In this document: piece by piece, positions 6,877 to 16,535 of the stretch | How positions within the stretch are numbered: the stretch's first letter is position 1 | Layout: each line of letters begins with the position of its first letter | Assembly: GCF_031501865.1 (NCBI RefSeq) | Contig: NZ_JARRCW010000001.1 | Location: forward strand, 1,311,001-1,375,000 | From: Pseudovibrio sp. M1P-2-3 | GTDB taxonomy: Bacteria; Pseudomonadota; Alphaproteobacteria; Rhizobiales; Stappiaceae | Direction: 5' to 3' | Length of the DNA stretch: 64,000 bases | Notes under the pieces: generated by a model | Told to the model about the DNA's origin: nothing | Seen by the model: the letters and a program-made list of their open reading frames with translations, nothing else | Databases searched by the model: none | Program-made: the position numbers and the translations under genes

Positions 6877-9663
6877 ATGAGCTTGTACACTGACTACTTA
6901 GAAGAAATTGAAAACCGCAAAGCCCAGGGTTTGAACCCCAAGCCGATTGAAGATGGCGCGCTGGTTGCCGAGCTTATTTCTCAAATTAAAGACGAGAAAA
7001 ACGAACACAGAGCAGACTCGCTCCAGTTCTTCATTTACAACACGTTGCCGGGCACAACCAACGCTGCGGGTGTAAAAGCGAAGTTTCTTAAAGAAATCAT
7101 TCTTGGCGAAGCAGCTGTTGAGGAAATTACTCCAGCCTTCGCGTTTGAACTGCTTTCTCACATGAAGGGTGGCCCTTCTGTTGAGGTCCTGCTTGATCTG
7201 GCTCTGGGTGATGATGCGTCCACAGCACAAAAAGCAGCTGACGTTCTCAAAACACAGGTCTTTTTGTACGAAGCGGACACAGACCGCCTTGCTGCTGCTT
7301 TAAAAGCCGGTAATGCTGTTGCAAAAGACATTCTGGAAAGCTACGCGAAGGCCGAGTTCTTCACCAAACTTCCAGATGTTGAAGAAGAGATCAAGGTTGT
7401 TACCTTCATCGCTGGTGAAGGCGATATTTCCACCGACCTACTTTCTCCGGGCAATCAGGCGCACTCCCGCTCAGACCGTGAACTGCATGGTAAATGCATG
7501 ATCACCCCTGAAGCACAGGCGGAAATTCAGGAGCTGCAGAAAGCAAACCCTGATGCCCGCGTGATGCTGATTGCGGAAAAAGGCACCATGGGTGTTGGCT
7601 CCTCCCGTATGTCCGGCGTCAACAACGTTGCGCTGTGGGCGGGTAAGCAGGCAAGCCCGTATGTTCCTTTCGTGAACATCGCACCGGTTGTTGCAGGCAC
7701 CAACGGCATTTCTCCAATCTTCCTGACCACTGTTGGCGTGACTGGCGGTATCGGTCTTGACCTGAAAAACTGGGTCAAGAAGCTGGATGCAGACGGCAAG
7801 GCAGTTCTGGATGAAAATGGTGATCCGGTTCTGGAGCAGGCTTACTCTGTTGAGACTGGTAAGGTGCTGACCATCAACACCAAAACCAAGAAGCTTTATG
7901 ACGGTGATAAAGAGCTGGTCGACATTTCTTCCGCTTTCACACCTCAAAAAGTTGAGTTCATGAAAGCAGGCGGCTCCTACGCTGTTGTGTTCGGTAAAAA
8001 GCTGCAGACATTTGCTTCTGAAACACTGGGCATTGAGCTGAAATCCGCTTTCGCACCCTCCAAAGAAATCTCCGTTGAAGGTCAGGGCCTGACCGCCGTT
8101 GAGAAAATCTTCAACCGCAACGCCGTTGGCACCACACCGGGCGCAACTTTGCACGCCGGGTCCGACGTTCGCGTGAAGGTGAACATTGTTGGCTCACAAG
8201 ACACCACTGGCCTGATGACATCTCAGGAGCTGGAGTCCATGGCGGCAACCGTCATCTCTCCAACTGTTGACGGTGCGTACCAGTCCGGTTGTCACACAGC
8301 TTCTGTTTGGGACCTGAAGGCGCAGGCCAACATTCCTAAACTCATGAAATTCATGAACAAGTTCGGCCTGATCACCGCACGCGATCCTAAAGGCGTCTAT
8401 CACGCCATGACAGACGTGATCCATAAGGTGCTCAACGACATCACTGTTGACGACTGGGACATCACAATCGGCGGCGACAGCCACACCCGTATGTCCAAAG
8501 GCGTCGCATTCGGTGCAGATTCGGGTACTGTTGCACTTGCATTGGCAACCGGTGAAGCAACCATGCCGGTTCCAGAATCCGTGAAAGTGACCTTTAAGGG
8601 CACCATGAAGGATCACATGGACTTCCGCGATGTTGTGCATGCAACACAGGCGCAGATGCTCAAGCAGCATGGCGACAACGTGTTCCAGGGCCGCATCATC
8701 GAAGTGCACATCGGCACACTGCTGGCAGACCAAGCCTTCACATTCACCGACTGGACTGCAGAAATGAAGGCAAAAGCCTCCATCTGTATCTCCAACGATG
8801 AAACCTTGATTGGCTCTCTCGAGTTGGCCAAGAACCGCATCCAGATCATGATCGACAAGGGCATGGACAACGATGGCAAGGTTCTGGCAGGTTTGATCGC
8901 AAAAGCGGACAAGCGGATTAACGAGATCAAGTCTGGCGAGAAATCAGCGCTGACACCGGATGACAACGCCAAGTACTTCGCAGAGGTTGTTGTTGATCTG
9001 GACCAGATCAATGAGCCGATGATTGCTGATCCTGACGTGAACAACAACGATGTGTCCAAGCGCTATACCCACGACACAATCCGTCCTGTTTCCTACTACG
9101 GCGGCGACAAGAAGGTTGATCTGGGCTTCGTTGGTTCTTGTATGGTTCACAAAGGCGACATGAAAATCGTTGCCCAGATGCTCAAGAACCTTGAAAAAGA
9201 CGGCGGCAAGGTTGAGTTCAATGCACCGCTTGTTGTTGCTGCGCCTACCTACAACATCATTGATGAGCTGAAGGAAGAAGGCGACTGGGAGATCTTGCAA
9301 AAGTACTCCGGTTTCGAATTCGACGATGCACTGCCAAAAGCAACTGCGCGTACCGAATACGAAAACATTATGTACTTGGAGCGTCCCGGCTGTAACCTTT
9401 GCATGGGTAACCAGGAAAAGGCAGCAAAAGGCGATACCGTTCTGGCAACCTCTACCCGCCTGTTCAAAGGCCGTGTGGTGGAAGATGCTTCCGACAAAAA
9501 AGGCGAGTCCCTGCTGGCTTCTACTCCGGTTGTGGTTTTGTCCGCAATCCTTGGCCGTACACCAAACATGGACGAGTACAAGGCAGCGGTAGAAGGCATC
9601 AACCTCACCAAGTTCGCCCCACCTCTCCAGAAGCCTTTGGACACTAAGTCAGTCCACTTCTAA
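6877..9663 (+). CDS. acnB: Aconitate hydratase B
   Basis: AcnB isomerises citrate to isocitrate in the TCA cycle with a 4Fe-4S cluster. The product has 928 residues, longer than E. coli AcnB (865). The extra length appears to lie in an insert around residues 305-350, a lysine/aspartate-rich stretch. The N-terminal HEAT-like domain begins MSLYTDYLEEIENRK. Cluster ligands can be placed at C472 (SGCHTASVW) and at C839 and C842 (PGCNLCMGNQ). No strong Shine-Dalgarno sequence precedes the ATG. A large inverted repeat follows the stop codon. Confidence 0.97.
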   Translation: MSLYTDYLEEIENRKAQGLNPKPIEDGALVAELISQIKDEKNEHRADSLQFFIYNTLPGTTNAAGVKAKFLKEIILGEAAVEEITPAFAFELLSHMKGGPSVEVLLDLALGDDASTAQKAADVLKTQVFLYEADTDRLAAALKAGNAVAKDILESYAKAEFFTKLPDVEEEIKVVTFIAGEGDISTDLLSPGNQAHSRSDRELHGKCMITPEAQAEIQELQKANPDARVMLIAEKGTMGVGSSRMSGVNNVALWAGKQASPYVPFVNIAPVVAGTNGISPIFLTTVGVTGGIGLDLKNWVKKLDADGKAVLDENGDPVLEQAYSVETGKVLTINTKTKKLYDGDKELVDISSAFTPQKVEFMKAGGSYAVVFGKKLQTFASETLGIELKSAFAPSKEISVEGQGLTAVEKIFNRNAVGTTPGATLHAGSDVRVKVNIVGSQDTTGLMTSQELESMAATVISPTVDGAYQSGCHTASVWDLKAQANIPKLMKFMNKFGLITARDPKGVYHAMTDVIHKVLNDITVDDWDITIGGDSHTRMSKGVAFGADSGTVALALATGEATMPVPESVKVTFKGTMKDHMDFRDVVHATQAQMLKQHGDNVFQGRIIEVHIGTLLADQAFTFTDWTAEMKAKASICISNDETLIGSLELAKNRIQIMIDKGMDNDGKVLAGLIAKADKRINEIKSGEKSALTPDDNAKYFAEVVVDLDQINEPMIADPDVNNNDVSKRYTHDTIRPVSYYGGDKKVDLGFVGSCMVHKGDMKIVAQMLKNLEKDGGKVEFNAPLVVAAPTYNIIDELKEEGDWEILQKYSGFEFDDALPKATARTEYENIMYLERPGCNLCMGNQEKAAKGDTVLATSTRLFKGRVVEDASDKKGESLLASTPVVVLSAILGRTPNMDEYKAAVEGINLTKFAPPLQKPLDTKSVHF

Positions 9664-9679
9664 GAGAAGTTTATAACAA

Positions 9680-9743
9680 AAATGGTGGTCACTATCTTAC
9701 CACCGTCCTTCGTCACGGCGGGGACAAATAGTGACCACCATTT
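9680..9743. terminator. Large inverted repeat after acnB, probable terminator
   Basis: Perfect 16-base arms (AAATGGTGGTCACTAT at 9680-9695 and its complement at 9728-9743) enclose 32 bases with their own small stem (CCGT/ACGG). It starts 17 bases after the acnB stop. The right arm ends in TTTCTT, a weak T tract, so termination is likely but not certain. Confidence 0.6.
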
Positions 9744-10167
9744 CTTAAATACCAATCAGCCTCTACCTGTTTCTTCGAGATAGCTCCCCAAAGCGCAGGC
9801 TCATTTTTCAACATTGAAACAGTTGTAACATTGCCGTTCAAAGCAGTTTAAATCCTTGCCGCTCATGCCTTGGAAACAACAAGGCAAAGTCATTCTGCCA
9901 GTCAGCAATAAGAGGAACCATGGATGTCTCCCGAACTTGATGCGGGGTCCAGTTCCATCTGAGTTAGAAAGAGATTTCCTGTAGGTTCCAAATAATGCAA
10001 CTTGGTATTCGATCTCGCTCCGGTCAATGGACTTAAGTGGCAAATCCAGCCCTGAAGTGAGTTCAAGTTCTTGAGCCGCTTACAGGGGATGGAATGGGGA
10101 AGAGTTGAATTAGCTGTGCAGCACTGGGAATAATTCTGCTTACTCAGTGGCTATATTGTCCCAATAG
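9744..10167. other. Intergenic region acnB-recQ with REP-like remnant
   Basis: About 420 bases. The stretch 9916-9956 reads like the common alphaproteobacterial intergenic repeat in the form ATGGATG(t)CTCCCGAACTTG followed by GCGGGGTCCAG, but degenerate. No gene is recognised. Minus-strand frames over this stretch continue antisense to recQ and are not credible. Confidence 0.45.
9916..9956. repeat. REP-like intergenic repeat, degenerate copy upstream of recQ
   Basis: The complement reads CTGGACCCCGCATCAAGTTC followed by GGGAGACATCC, which matches the widespread alphaproteobacterial motif built on CCCCGGATCAAGTCCGGGG ending in ATGACA. A related pair of copies lies downstream of recQ at 12111-12175. 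Confidence 0.45.
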
Positions 10168-12045
10168 TTGGAACTTGGCAAAAGCCCCCGAAATACAAGA
10201 CAAGTGCACCCGAACGTGAAATTTGAACAAGACATAATTGCAGCGCCAAAAGATATTTTGAAAAAGATCTTTGGCTATGACGCCTTTCGCGGCAACCAGC
10301 AAACCGTGATTGAGAGTGTTCTTTCCGGTGAGAGCTGTTGTGTTTTGATGCCAACAGGGGCGGGGAAGTCCTTGTGCTATCAGATCCCCGCATTGTGCCG
10401 CCGCGGTGTGGGTATCGTTGTGTCTCCCTTGATTGCGCTCATGCAGGACCAGATTGCAACATTGAGGGAGCTGGGCGTGAAGGCCACCTCCATCAACTCT
10501 GCACTGTCCTTTGATGAAGTTCAGGAGGCCTATCGGGCTTTGCGTGCTGGCGAGCTCGATCTGCTTTATGTGGCACCGGAGCGGTTGGTTCGTCCGGAAT
10601 TTGTCAGCCTCTTGGAAGAGTTGAACGCGCGCAACATGGTTGCGCTGCTTGCCATTGACGAGGCCCATTGTATCAGCCAGTGGGGGCACGATTTTCGCCC
10701 GGAATACCGTGAGCTGACCAATGTACGGGCGCGGCTTGAGGGCGTACCGTGTATTGCGGTGACAGCGACGGCTGATGAGCCGACCCGCAAGGATATTCAA
10801 GATCGCCTTGACCTGCCGCGCTTGATCTCCTCTGGATTTGATCGCCCGAATATCACTTATACGGTTGGGATCAAGAGTAACCCGAAACGTCAACTCCTTG
10901 GTTTTTTGAAAGAACGGCCACAAGGGGAAAGCGGCATCATTTACTGCCTCTCACGCAAGAAGGTGGAAGAGACCGCAGCATGGCTTGTGTCAGAAGGCTT
11001 GGATGCGCTGCCATATCATGCGGGCTTTGACAATAGTGTACGAGGTGCCAATCAGGACCGCTTCATCAAAGAAGAAGGTCTCATTATGGTGGCCACGGTT
11101 GCGTTCGGTATGGGGATCGACAAGCCCAATGTGCGGTTTGTTGCGCATCTGGATCTGCCAAAGAATATAGAGGCTTACTATCAAGAAACTGGCCGCGCTG
11201 GCCGCGATGGTCTGCCTGCGGAAGCTTGGCTTGTTTATGGCATGCAGGATGTTGTGCTGCTGAACCAGATGATCGACAGAAGCGAAGCGCCCGATAATCA
11301 AAAACAGATTGAACGGCAGAAACTACGGGCTTTCCTTGCCTATTGTGAAACTGCCACCTGTCGCCGGTCGGTCCTGCTGCGGTATTTTGGCGATGAATGT
11401 GAGCCCTGTGGTAACTGCGATACCTGCTTATCCCCTCCAAAGACAATGGATGGTACAATTGCGGCGCAAAAGCTCATGTCCTGTATATTGCGAACCGGAC
11501 AGGGGTTTGGAGCGAATTATGTGATTGATGTTCTCCTTGGCAATACCAATGAACGGATTATCTCCCGCGGGCATGACACCCTTTCTACTTTTAATATTGG
11601 CGGTGAATTCACCAAGGTTCAGTGGAACGCAATTGCCAGACAACTGCTCGCAGCTGGCCTTATCTATGCTGACCATGAAGCACATGGCTCTTTAAAAATG
11701 ACGGCAATGGGCATGGAGTTTTTGCGCGAGCGCCGGACCCTCAAATTGAAGGTGGATCAGCTCGCCAACTCCGCTCGTCTGGAGCGGCGCAGCAAAGCGC
11801 CAGCTGCCTCCCAGATCGAGGATGAAGAGGATAGGGCTTTGTTTAACAAGCTGAAAGCTCTGCGCCTGGAATTTGCACGGGAGCGCAACGTTCCGCCCTA
11901 TGTCATCTTCAATGACAAAACCTTGATCGAGCTGGCGACAGATCGCCCGCAACGCCTTGGGGAAATGCTGGAAATATCTGGAATTGGAGAAGCGAAACTG
12001 GAACGGTTTGGAGAGGCCTTTTTAGAGCTCATACGCGATAAATAA
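10168..12045 (+). CDS. recQ: ATP-dependent DNA helicase RecQ
   Basis: RecQ is a 3'-5' helicase of recombination and replication-fork repair. Walker A GAGKS has its lysine at residue 67 and the DEAH box is at 164-167, followed by [13 protein letters not shown]. The helicase C domain ends in [15 protein letters not shown] RecQ zinc-binding motif follows (CETATCRR, then [10 protein letters not shown]), then a winged helix and a C-terminal HRDC domain. The start is unclear. The frame opens with TTG at 10168, GTG codons at 10204 and 10216 are nearer to the usual family start, and none has a good ribosome site. REP-like repeats flank the gene. Confidence 0.95.
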   Translation: MELGKSPRNTRQVHPNVKFEQDIIAAPKDILKKIFGYDAFRGNQQTVIESVLSGESCCVLMPTGAGKSLCYQIPALCRRGVGIVVSPLIALMQDQIATLRELGVKATSINSALSFDEVQEAYRALRAGELDLLYVAPERLVRPEFVSLLEELNARNMVALLAIDEAHCISQWGHDFRPEYRELTNVRARLEGVPCIAVTATADEPTRKDIQDRLDLPRLISSGFDRPNITYTVGIKSNPKRQLLGFLKERPQGESGIIYCLSRKKVEETAAWLVSEGLDALPYHAGFDNSVRGANQDRFIKEEGLIMVATVAFGMGIDKPNVRFVAHLDLPKNIEAYYQETGRAGRDGLPAEAWLVYGMQDVVLLNQMIDRSEAPDNQKQIERQKLRAFLAYCETATCRRSVLLRYFGDECEPCGNCDTCLSPPKTMDGTIAAQKLMSCILRTGQGFGANYVIDVLLGNTNERIISRGHDTLSTFNIGGEFTKVQWNAIARQLLAAGLIYADHEAHGSLKMTAMGMEFLRERRTLKLKVDQLANSARLERRSKAPAASQIEDEEDRALFNKLKALRLEFARERNVPPYVIFNDKTLIELATDRPQRLGEMLEISGIGEAKLERFGEAFLELIRDK

Positions 12046-12110
12046 GGAAACCCCAAATGAACCGGTTGGCTTAGACCTGTCAGTATTAGGAGGAACCTCT
12101 AGGGTTATTT

Positions 12111-12175
12111 ATGGATACCGGTTCGGTGGCCGGTATGACCTCACAAAGAATCTGGAATATTGCCCCAGACTTAAT
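12111..12175. repeat. REP-like intergenic repeats downstream of recQ
   Basis: Two adjacent motif copies. The first has arms ATACCGG (12115-12121) and CCGGTAT (12130-12136) in the classic TGGATxCCGG...CCGGxATGACC form. The second has CCCC AGACTTAATC CGGGG around 12163-12182. Both resemble the intergenic repeats common in alphaproteobacteria. They lie between the ends of convergent recQ and the efflux operon. Confidence 0.5.
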
Positions 12176-12225
12176 CCGGGGACCGGTTTCACGCGCGATA
12201 GAAAACACTTATCGGCAGACTGGTA

Positions 12226-13371
12226 TCATTGCAGGAGGAGCGGGGCAGGGGGGGCTGTGAGGGGGGTGTTCTTTCCAGCAGTCCCACTCATCACCAAAAC
12301 CGAGGCGCTGGTTCCAACGCGCAGCAGCACTCCTTTGGGAAGCTTGTTCAATTTTACCCGCACGGGAATGCGCTGAGCCAGACGAATCCATTCAAAAGTT
12401 GGACTTATGTTGGGAAGAAGGTCAGACCCCGTGCTGCCATCGGTCTGGGATACCCCCCATCCGATGCTCTCCACCTGTCCCTCAATAACTTTGTCCGGAT
12501 AGGCCATGAGAGTGGCGACAACTTTGTCACCAATGGAAATACGCCGGATTTTTGTTTCTGGAAAATAGGCGTCAATCCAGAAGCTTGCAGCGTCCACAAG
12601 CGCGAGTGCCGGTTCATTTTCCACCGTCTGGCTGCCAAGACGCAGGCGCAGGTTTGTAATATACCCGTCAACGGGTGCGGTTACATTTGTAAATTCCATG
12701 TTGAGTTCGGCGTTGCGAACCGCAGCTTTGGAAGCCCGTAATTGAGCGTTGTCCTCTCCTGAGGCCCCAAGTGTTGCTTGCACTTGCGCAAGTGTTGCCA
12801 GCGCTTCGGCAAGCTCGGCTTTGGTTTGTGCAAGGTTGGCATCCGCCTGTTCCTTGTTGGCAAGGGCCACATGATAATCGGTTTCTGCTTTATCAAAGGC
12901 CCGTTGGGTGACGTAGCCGTCCTCCACCAGTTGGCCATACCTTTTGTAATTAGACTCGGTATTTTTAAGGGTGGCAATGGATGCTTTCACCTGTGAGGAG
13001 GATTCCTCGATCAAGGATCTGTATTGGGAAACACTTGCTTGGGCGGCTTCCTTTTCCCGCTCCAACGCTTTTAACTGGTCAATTGTGCGGTCAAGGTCCG
13101 CACTGCTTTTTGCCAGACTTGCTTGGTAGGTACGAGGATCAATTTGGAAAAGCCGGTCACCCGCCGTTACCCTTTGGTTGTCTTTTATGGGCAGGGCAAC
13201 AATGGGGCCTGATACCCGTGTTGCGATCTGGATGACGTTCGCCCGAACCTGTCCATCCCGCGTCCACGGGTTTGAAATATACTCATAGTATTTCCAGATA
13301 AATGCGCCCAAGGCGATGAGGAGAATACTGCTCGTGAGCGCAAATTTTTGAACTTTACTGAACTGCTTCAT
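12226..13371 (-). CDS. HlyD-family adaptor of AaeA type
   Basis: The membrane fusion subunit of an aromatic carboxylic acid efflux system like E. coli AaeA. The ATG at 13371 overlaps the upstream TGA as ATGA, which indicates translational coupling, so I prefer it over a TTG start 15 bases earlier. An N-terminal membrane segment covers about residues 9-27. It is followed by the hallmark NPWTRDGQVRANVIQIA, a coiled-coil arm (residues 80-190) and the second lipoyl half with NVTAPVDGYITNL. It is the last gene of a three-gene operon with an FUSC pump and a DUF1656 peptide. Confidence 0.9.
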   Translation of the reverse strand: MKQFSKVQKFALTSSILLIALGAFIWKYYEYISNPWTRDGQVRANVIQIATRVSGPIVALPIKDNQRVTAGDRLFQIDPRTYQASLAKSSADLDRTIDQLKALEREKEAAQASVSQYRSLIEESSSQVKASIATLKNTESNYKRYGQLVEDGYVTQRAFDKAETDYHVALANKEQADANLAQTKAELAEALATLAQVQATLGASGEDNAQLRASKAAVRNAELNMEFTNVTAPVDGYITNLRLRLGSQTVENEPALALVDAASFWIDAYFPETKIRRISIGDKVVATLMAYPDKVIEGQVESIGWGVSQTDGSTGSDLLPNISPTFEWIRLAQRIPVRVKLNKLPKGVLLRVGTSASVLVMSGTAGKNTPLTAPPAPLLLQ

Positions 13372-13580
13372 ATGGGGATTATCCAACTCCCGATTATAGC
13401 GCTATAGATCACGGCAAGGCCCACAAATACTGCGGGGGGATAAACAAGGAAGCGGGTAAGGCGGTATCTGTTGAGCATTCGTGATGTTATCCAGCTGAGC
13501 AGAAACCCCAAAAGAGCTACGATAAGAAGCGGAGGGAAATAAACATCACCGATAGAAAGCTCACTGGGGATTCCGTTCAT
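13368..13580 (-). CDS. DUF1656 small membrane protein (AaeX-like)
   Basis: A 70-residue protein with two predicted membrane helices (about residues 14-32 and 45-66). The N-terminus NGIPSELSIGDVYFPPLL is typical of DUF1656/AaeX. Such proteins sit between the pump and adaptor genes of aromatic acid efflux operons and their role is unclear. It starts 11 bases after the FUSC stop and its own stop overlaps the adaptor ATG. Confidence 0.88.
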   Translation of the reverse strand: MNGIPSELSIGDVYFPPLLIVALLGFLLSWITSRMLNRYRLTRFLVYPPAVFVGLAVIYSAIIGSWIIPI

Positions 13581-13591
13581 TGTCTATTCCC

Positions 13592-15781
13592 TTAGAATCT
13601 GGCTTCTAGAAGCTGGGGCCAATCCACCTCTTTGCTGGAGCGCTTGTAGGTGGAAATAGCCTCGTTAAGCCCGCGCAGACTGCCCAAAAGCCTGTAAAGC
13701 TTTAAGCGTTCCTCCAGTAACTTTTCCGTCGAGGGTCTGGCGGTAAAAGTCTCTGAGATTTCAGTAACTAGATGTTTGACTGACTGTGAGCTCTCTCCTG
13801 TATCCTCTCCTTGGGAAATGGGGTTCTGGGCTAACTGGTTTAAGAGCGCTTCTAACTGCTGCCTCCAGTTTTGGAAGGCTATGACGTAGTTTGTATTGAG
13901 CGCTGGAATGGGCTGCTGGGCGGCAAGAATTCTTGTTCGCAGGGAAAGGGTTTCAACTGCAATCAAGGTGTCCTCCAATCCTTGTTTCAATGACGCACTT
14001 TCCATTTGTGCTGCCCATTTTCTTAAATTCTCTGGCGATTTGCTCAGAACGTCCAAGTGGTAACGTCTGCGTAGTCCACTCCAAGGAAAGTATTTTCCTT
14101 TTTGGGACTGGCGTTGGGAGTAAACAAGATACTCGGCCGAACTGAAAATGCGCTTAATTCCAGCGATCAATTGTTTTTCAGGTGTAAGGCGGAATGGAAA
14201 TCTGGAAAGCGCGCCAAGTATCAAGACCGTGAACATCAAAACCAAAGCGGAGTTGGCCGCATTCAAAAAACTGTAGGTTTGCTCATTCGAGATATCTGTA
14301 ATGGTGATGAACATCAGGAGGCATAATGCGCGGGCCAGTGCCATTTCTGGCTTGTGTAATAAGAGCAGCACCGCAAACACGTATAAAAAGACGACAGGAG
14401 CCAGTGTCCAGAAACTATGGAGAGCAGGCATGACAAGAACGTATATGACAGTCGCAATTGCTGTTGATGCTAACCCTGGTAGTAAAAGACTGCGCATTTT
14501 CATAAAGGGGTTGGAGGCAAACATAATTCCAAAAGACCCCGCCTGAATCAGTATCACAGGGCCGCTTGGGAAATCGGGAATGTAAATATAAAGGAGGAAT
14601 GCAGTAAGGAGGCCAAGAGATGCTCTGAGCGCCCCCTTTGCTTGCCCAAGATCAAGGAAGCTTTTCGAAGAATTCGATTTTGCTGGAGTAACTTGTAGGG
14701 GAGGCTCAATACGGCCCATGAGGATCCCTGTGATCTGTCTCAGGTCAAAGGTAATCCTTTCAATTGTGTGCAGCTGCTGAATGCAAAGAGAGAAGGCTGC
14801 CCTATCAAAGGGGGGGAGATCTCGCGCAATAACCTCCATGGCAGAGAAATCTCTTCGTACGTCGCGTTGTGTGATCCTTTTTGTTTCAAGTAATTCAGAT
14901 ATCTCGGAAAATCTTAGATTGACCTCGTTCAGATAGCTTTCATACCAAGGGATGCGCTGGGCCAAATCATCTAGCGGAATATCTTCGAGGCACTGTCGCC
15001 AGACCTCAAGCGCCTCTCCAAGTTCCTGCCAGCTCTGTGAGGATTGCTCCCAATATTTTTGTAGTTCCCAAACCCGATAGCTTTCCAGAAAAGAAACGCG
15101 GGAAAGGTCAGTGTAAGCTTCCAGCAGTTTATAGTAGTCTCCCAAGCTCTCAGTAGAGTGCAGTCCCTTTTCAGCAAAATGATGGGGGACGTATCGTGTA
15201 AAGGATTTATGGGCGCAGGCACTGAGTTGTTTTAAGGTGATAATGAGGGCGCGTGGAGTTGAGCTTGGCCAGAGCAGTGCCGCGATGAGGCTGTAGACGA
15301 GTACGCCTAGTCCGGTTTCCTCCAACCTCAATATTGCGGTATAGAAAGGGTCGTCTGTACTGAAGGTGGCGTCTACAAGAACAATATTTGTCACAAAACC
15401 CGCTACAAACCAGAAATATGAATGTCGGGAATGGGCCATCATGTAGGTACAAATAAATATGTATACAGACAGGCTTGCGATGAACCCCCAGCGATCTTGG
15501 GCAAAGAGTGCCAGTAGGGTGAGGGATACGGCACCCGCCAGAACAGTTCCTGCAAGACGAAGGGCCCCTTTGTTGAGAGACTGACCAGTTGTATCAAGGG
15601 AAATAAATGCGACAGCAAATGCGGCCCACATAGGCTTTTCCCAGCCCATGTAGAGCGCAATTGCATAGGCAATAACCATGGCAAGTGCAACTTTAATAGC
15701 TGGCCTGTAAATAGATTTCTTGAAGAGATCTGAAATCTTGGTCTCCTTGAACAATGACTTGGTCAAGGACAACCCTCTCAA
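13592..15781 (-). CDS. FUSC-family aromatic acid/fusaric acid efflux protein (AaeB-like)
   Basis: A roughly 720-residue inner-membrane pump with two blocks of membrane helices (about residues 28-180 and 390-540) separated by a cytoplasmic helical part. This is the layout of AaeB and fusaric-acid resistance proteins. The segment WEKPMWAAFAVAFISLDTTG is the usual FUSC signature. There is no ATG near the N-terminus. The frame opens with TTG at 15781, other TTG codons follow, and a perfect AAGGAG lies just before an in-frame ATT codon, so the start is uncertain. The first gene of the operon; it probably exports hydroxybenzoates or similar acids. Confidence 0.9.
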   Translation of the reverse strand: MRGLSLTKSLFKETKISDLFKKSIYRPAIKVALAMVIAYAIALYMGWEKPMWAAFAVAFISLDTTGQSLNKGALRLAGTVLAGAVSLTLLALFAQDRWGFIASLSVYIFICTYMMAHSRHSYFWFVAGFVTNIVLVDATFSTDDPFYTAILRLEETGLGVLVYSLIAALLWPSSTPRALIITLKQLSACAHKSFTRYVPHHFAEKGLHSTESLGDYYKLLEAYTDLSRVSFLESYRVWELQKYWEQSSQSWQELGEALEVWRQCLEDIPLDDLAQRIPWYESYLNEVNLRFSEISELLETKRITQRDVRRDFSAMEVIARDLPPFDRAAFSLCIQQLHTIERITFDLRQITGILMGRIEPPLQVTPAKSNSSKSFLDLGQAKGALRASLGLLTAFLLYIYIPDFPSGPVILIQAGSFGIMFASNPFMKMRSLLLPGLASTAIATVIYVLVMPALHSFWTLAPVVFLYVFAVLLLLHKPEMALARALCLLMFITITDISNEQTYSFLNAANSALVLMFTVLILGALSRFPFRLTPEKQLIAGIKRIFSSAEYLVYSQRQSQKGKYFPWSGLRRRYHLDVLSKSPENLRKWAAQMESASLKQGLEDTLIAVETLSLRTRILAAQQPIPALNTNYVIAFQNWRQQLEALLNQLAQNPISQGEDTGESSQSVKHLVTEISETFTARPSTEKLLEERLKLYRLLGSLRGLNEAISTYKRSSKEVDWPQLLEARF

Positions 15782-16132
15782 AAAAATGGTAAGCGAACGT
15801 TATTTCTTGCCCTGAATGTCTGCCTCAGAAAAACTCGGTTAGTGCTTCGTTAGGTTAAGATGCTTCTTTCAGGGAGGGGGGCGGAGAGGCAATCCGCAAA
15901 AACAGAACCTGCAGAGCCGCCACCAGCAAGTACGTCGTCATAGCATAAAGAGCGCATCCTAATCAGGCTCTTCAGAGAGCTTTCAAAGAGTACTCATTGG
16001 GGAGCAATAGTGATGAAAGTTTGAGATTTTTTGGTTTTTTGAATTTATCATGAAGTGATCAAGTAGCTTAAATAGTGACATATTCTTGCTACTTGACCTC
16101 TTTTTGTATTGGTACGAGATTCAAAATTAAAG
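15782..16132. other. Promoter region of the AaeB-like operon
   Basis: An AT-rich gap of 351 bases between the ABM-domain gene and the efflux operon. It contains a 9-base inverted repeat TCAAGTAGC (16059-16067) and GCTACTTGA (16088-16096). The T tract next to this repeat lies on the plus strand, so it would not terminate the minus-strand ABM gene, and an operator role is possible. Nothing else stands out. Confidence 0.45.
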
Positions 16133-16423
16133 TTAGAGCACGGCCCGCTCATAGTATGTAACAGTTGGTGGCCCCTGCATAAACTGCAGGAGTTGCTCCA
16201 TAATTCCATGCTTTGATATGTAATCTATATAGGCTTGGTGGTGGTCGCGTGCCAGCCATTCCTCCAAAAGCATGAAGTTACTTGTCTCAGCATCATAATA
16301 GATATTGATGTTCAAAGCTCCGGCAAAACCGCGCGTCCGCTGGAGGTTGTCTTTTAAGAAGTGTTCCAGATCGCCATAGGCGCCGGGTTGAACTTTCATC
16401 TGCAATGTCGCTAGAGTTGTCAT
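16133..16423 (-). CDS. Antibiotic biosynthesis monooxygenase (ABM) domain protein
   Basis: A 96-residue single-domain protein of the dimeric alpha-beta barrel ABM family, whose members include YgiN-like quinol monooxygenases. The ATG at 16423 follows GGAG with seven bases spacing. A longer frame upstream lacks a site. The pattern FMLLEEWLARDHHQAYI and a final TYYERAVL strand fit the fold. It lies downstream of an AraC-type regulator and upstream of the aromatic acid efflux operon, all in one direction, which suggests a role in handling quinones or phenolics. This role is inference. Confidence 0.75.
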   Translation of the reverse strand: MTTLATLQMKVQPGAYGDLEHFLKDNLQRTRGFAGALNINIYYDAETSNFMLLEEWLARDHHQAYIDYISKHGIMEQLLQFMQGPPTVTYYERAVL

Positions 16424-16535
16424 CTTTGTACTCCAAATTTCAAACAATGAGACCCTAGCTTCTCCTTGGGAGTACAAATACACGGGAAAGTTCAAAAATA
16501 CCGTTTTTCAGTCAGTTAGTTGTTTCACTTTGGTT

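Noticed and set aside
7471-8154. Long minus-strand frames inside acnB
   Set aside because: They are antisense shadows of a complete, conserved plus-strand gene.
10144-10923. 259-codon minus-strand frame over recQ
   Set aside because: It lies antisense to the conserved helicase domain and has no recognisable content.
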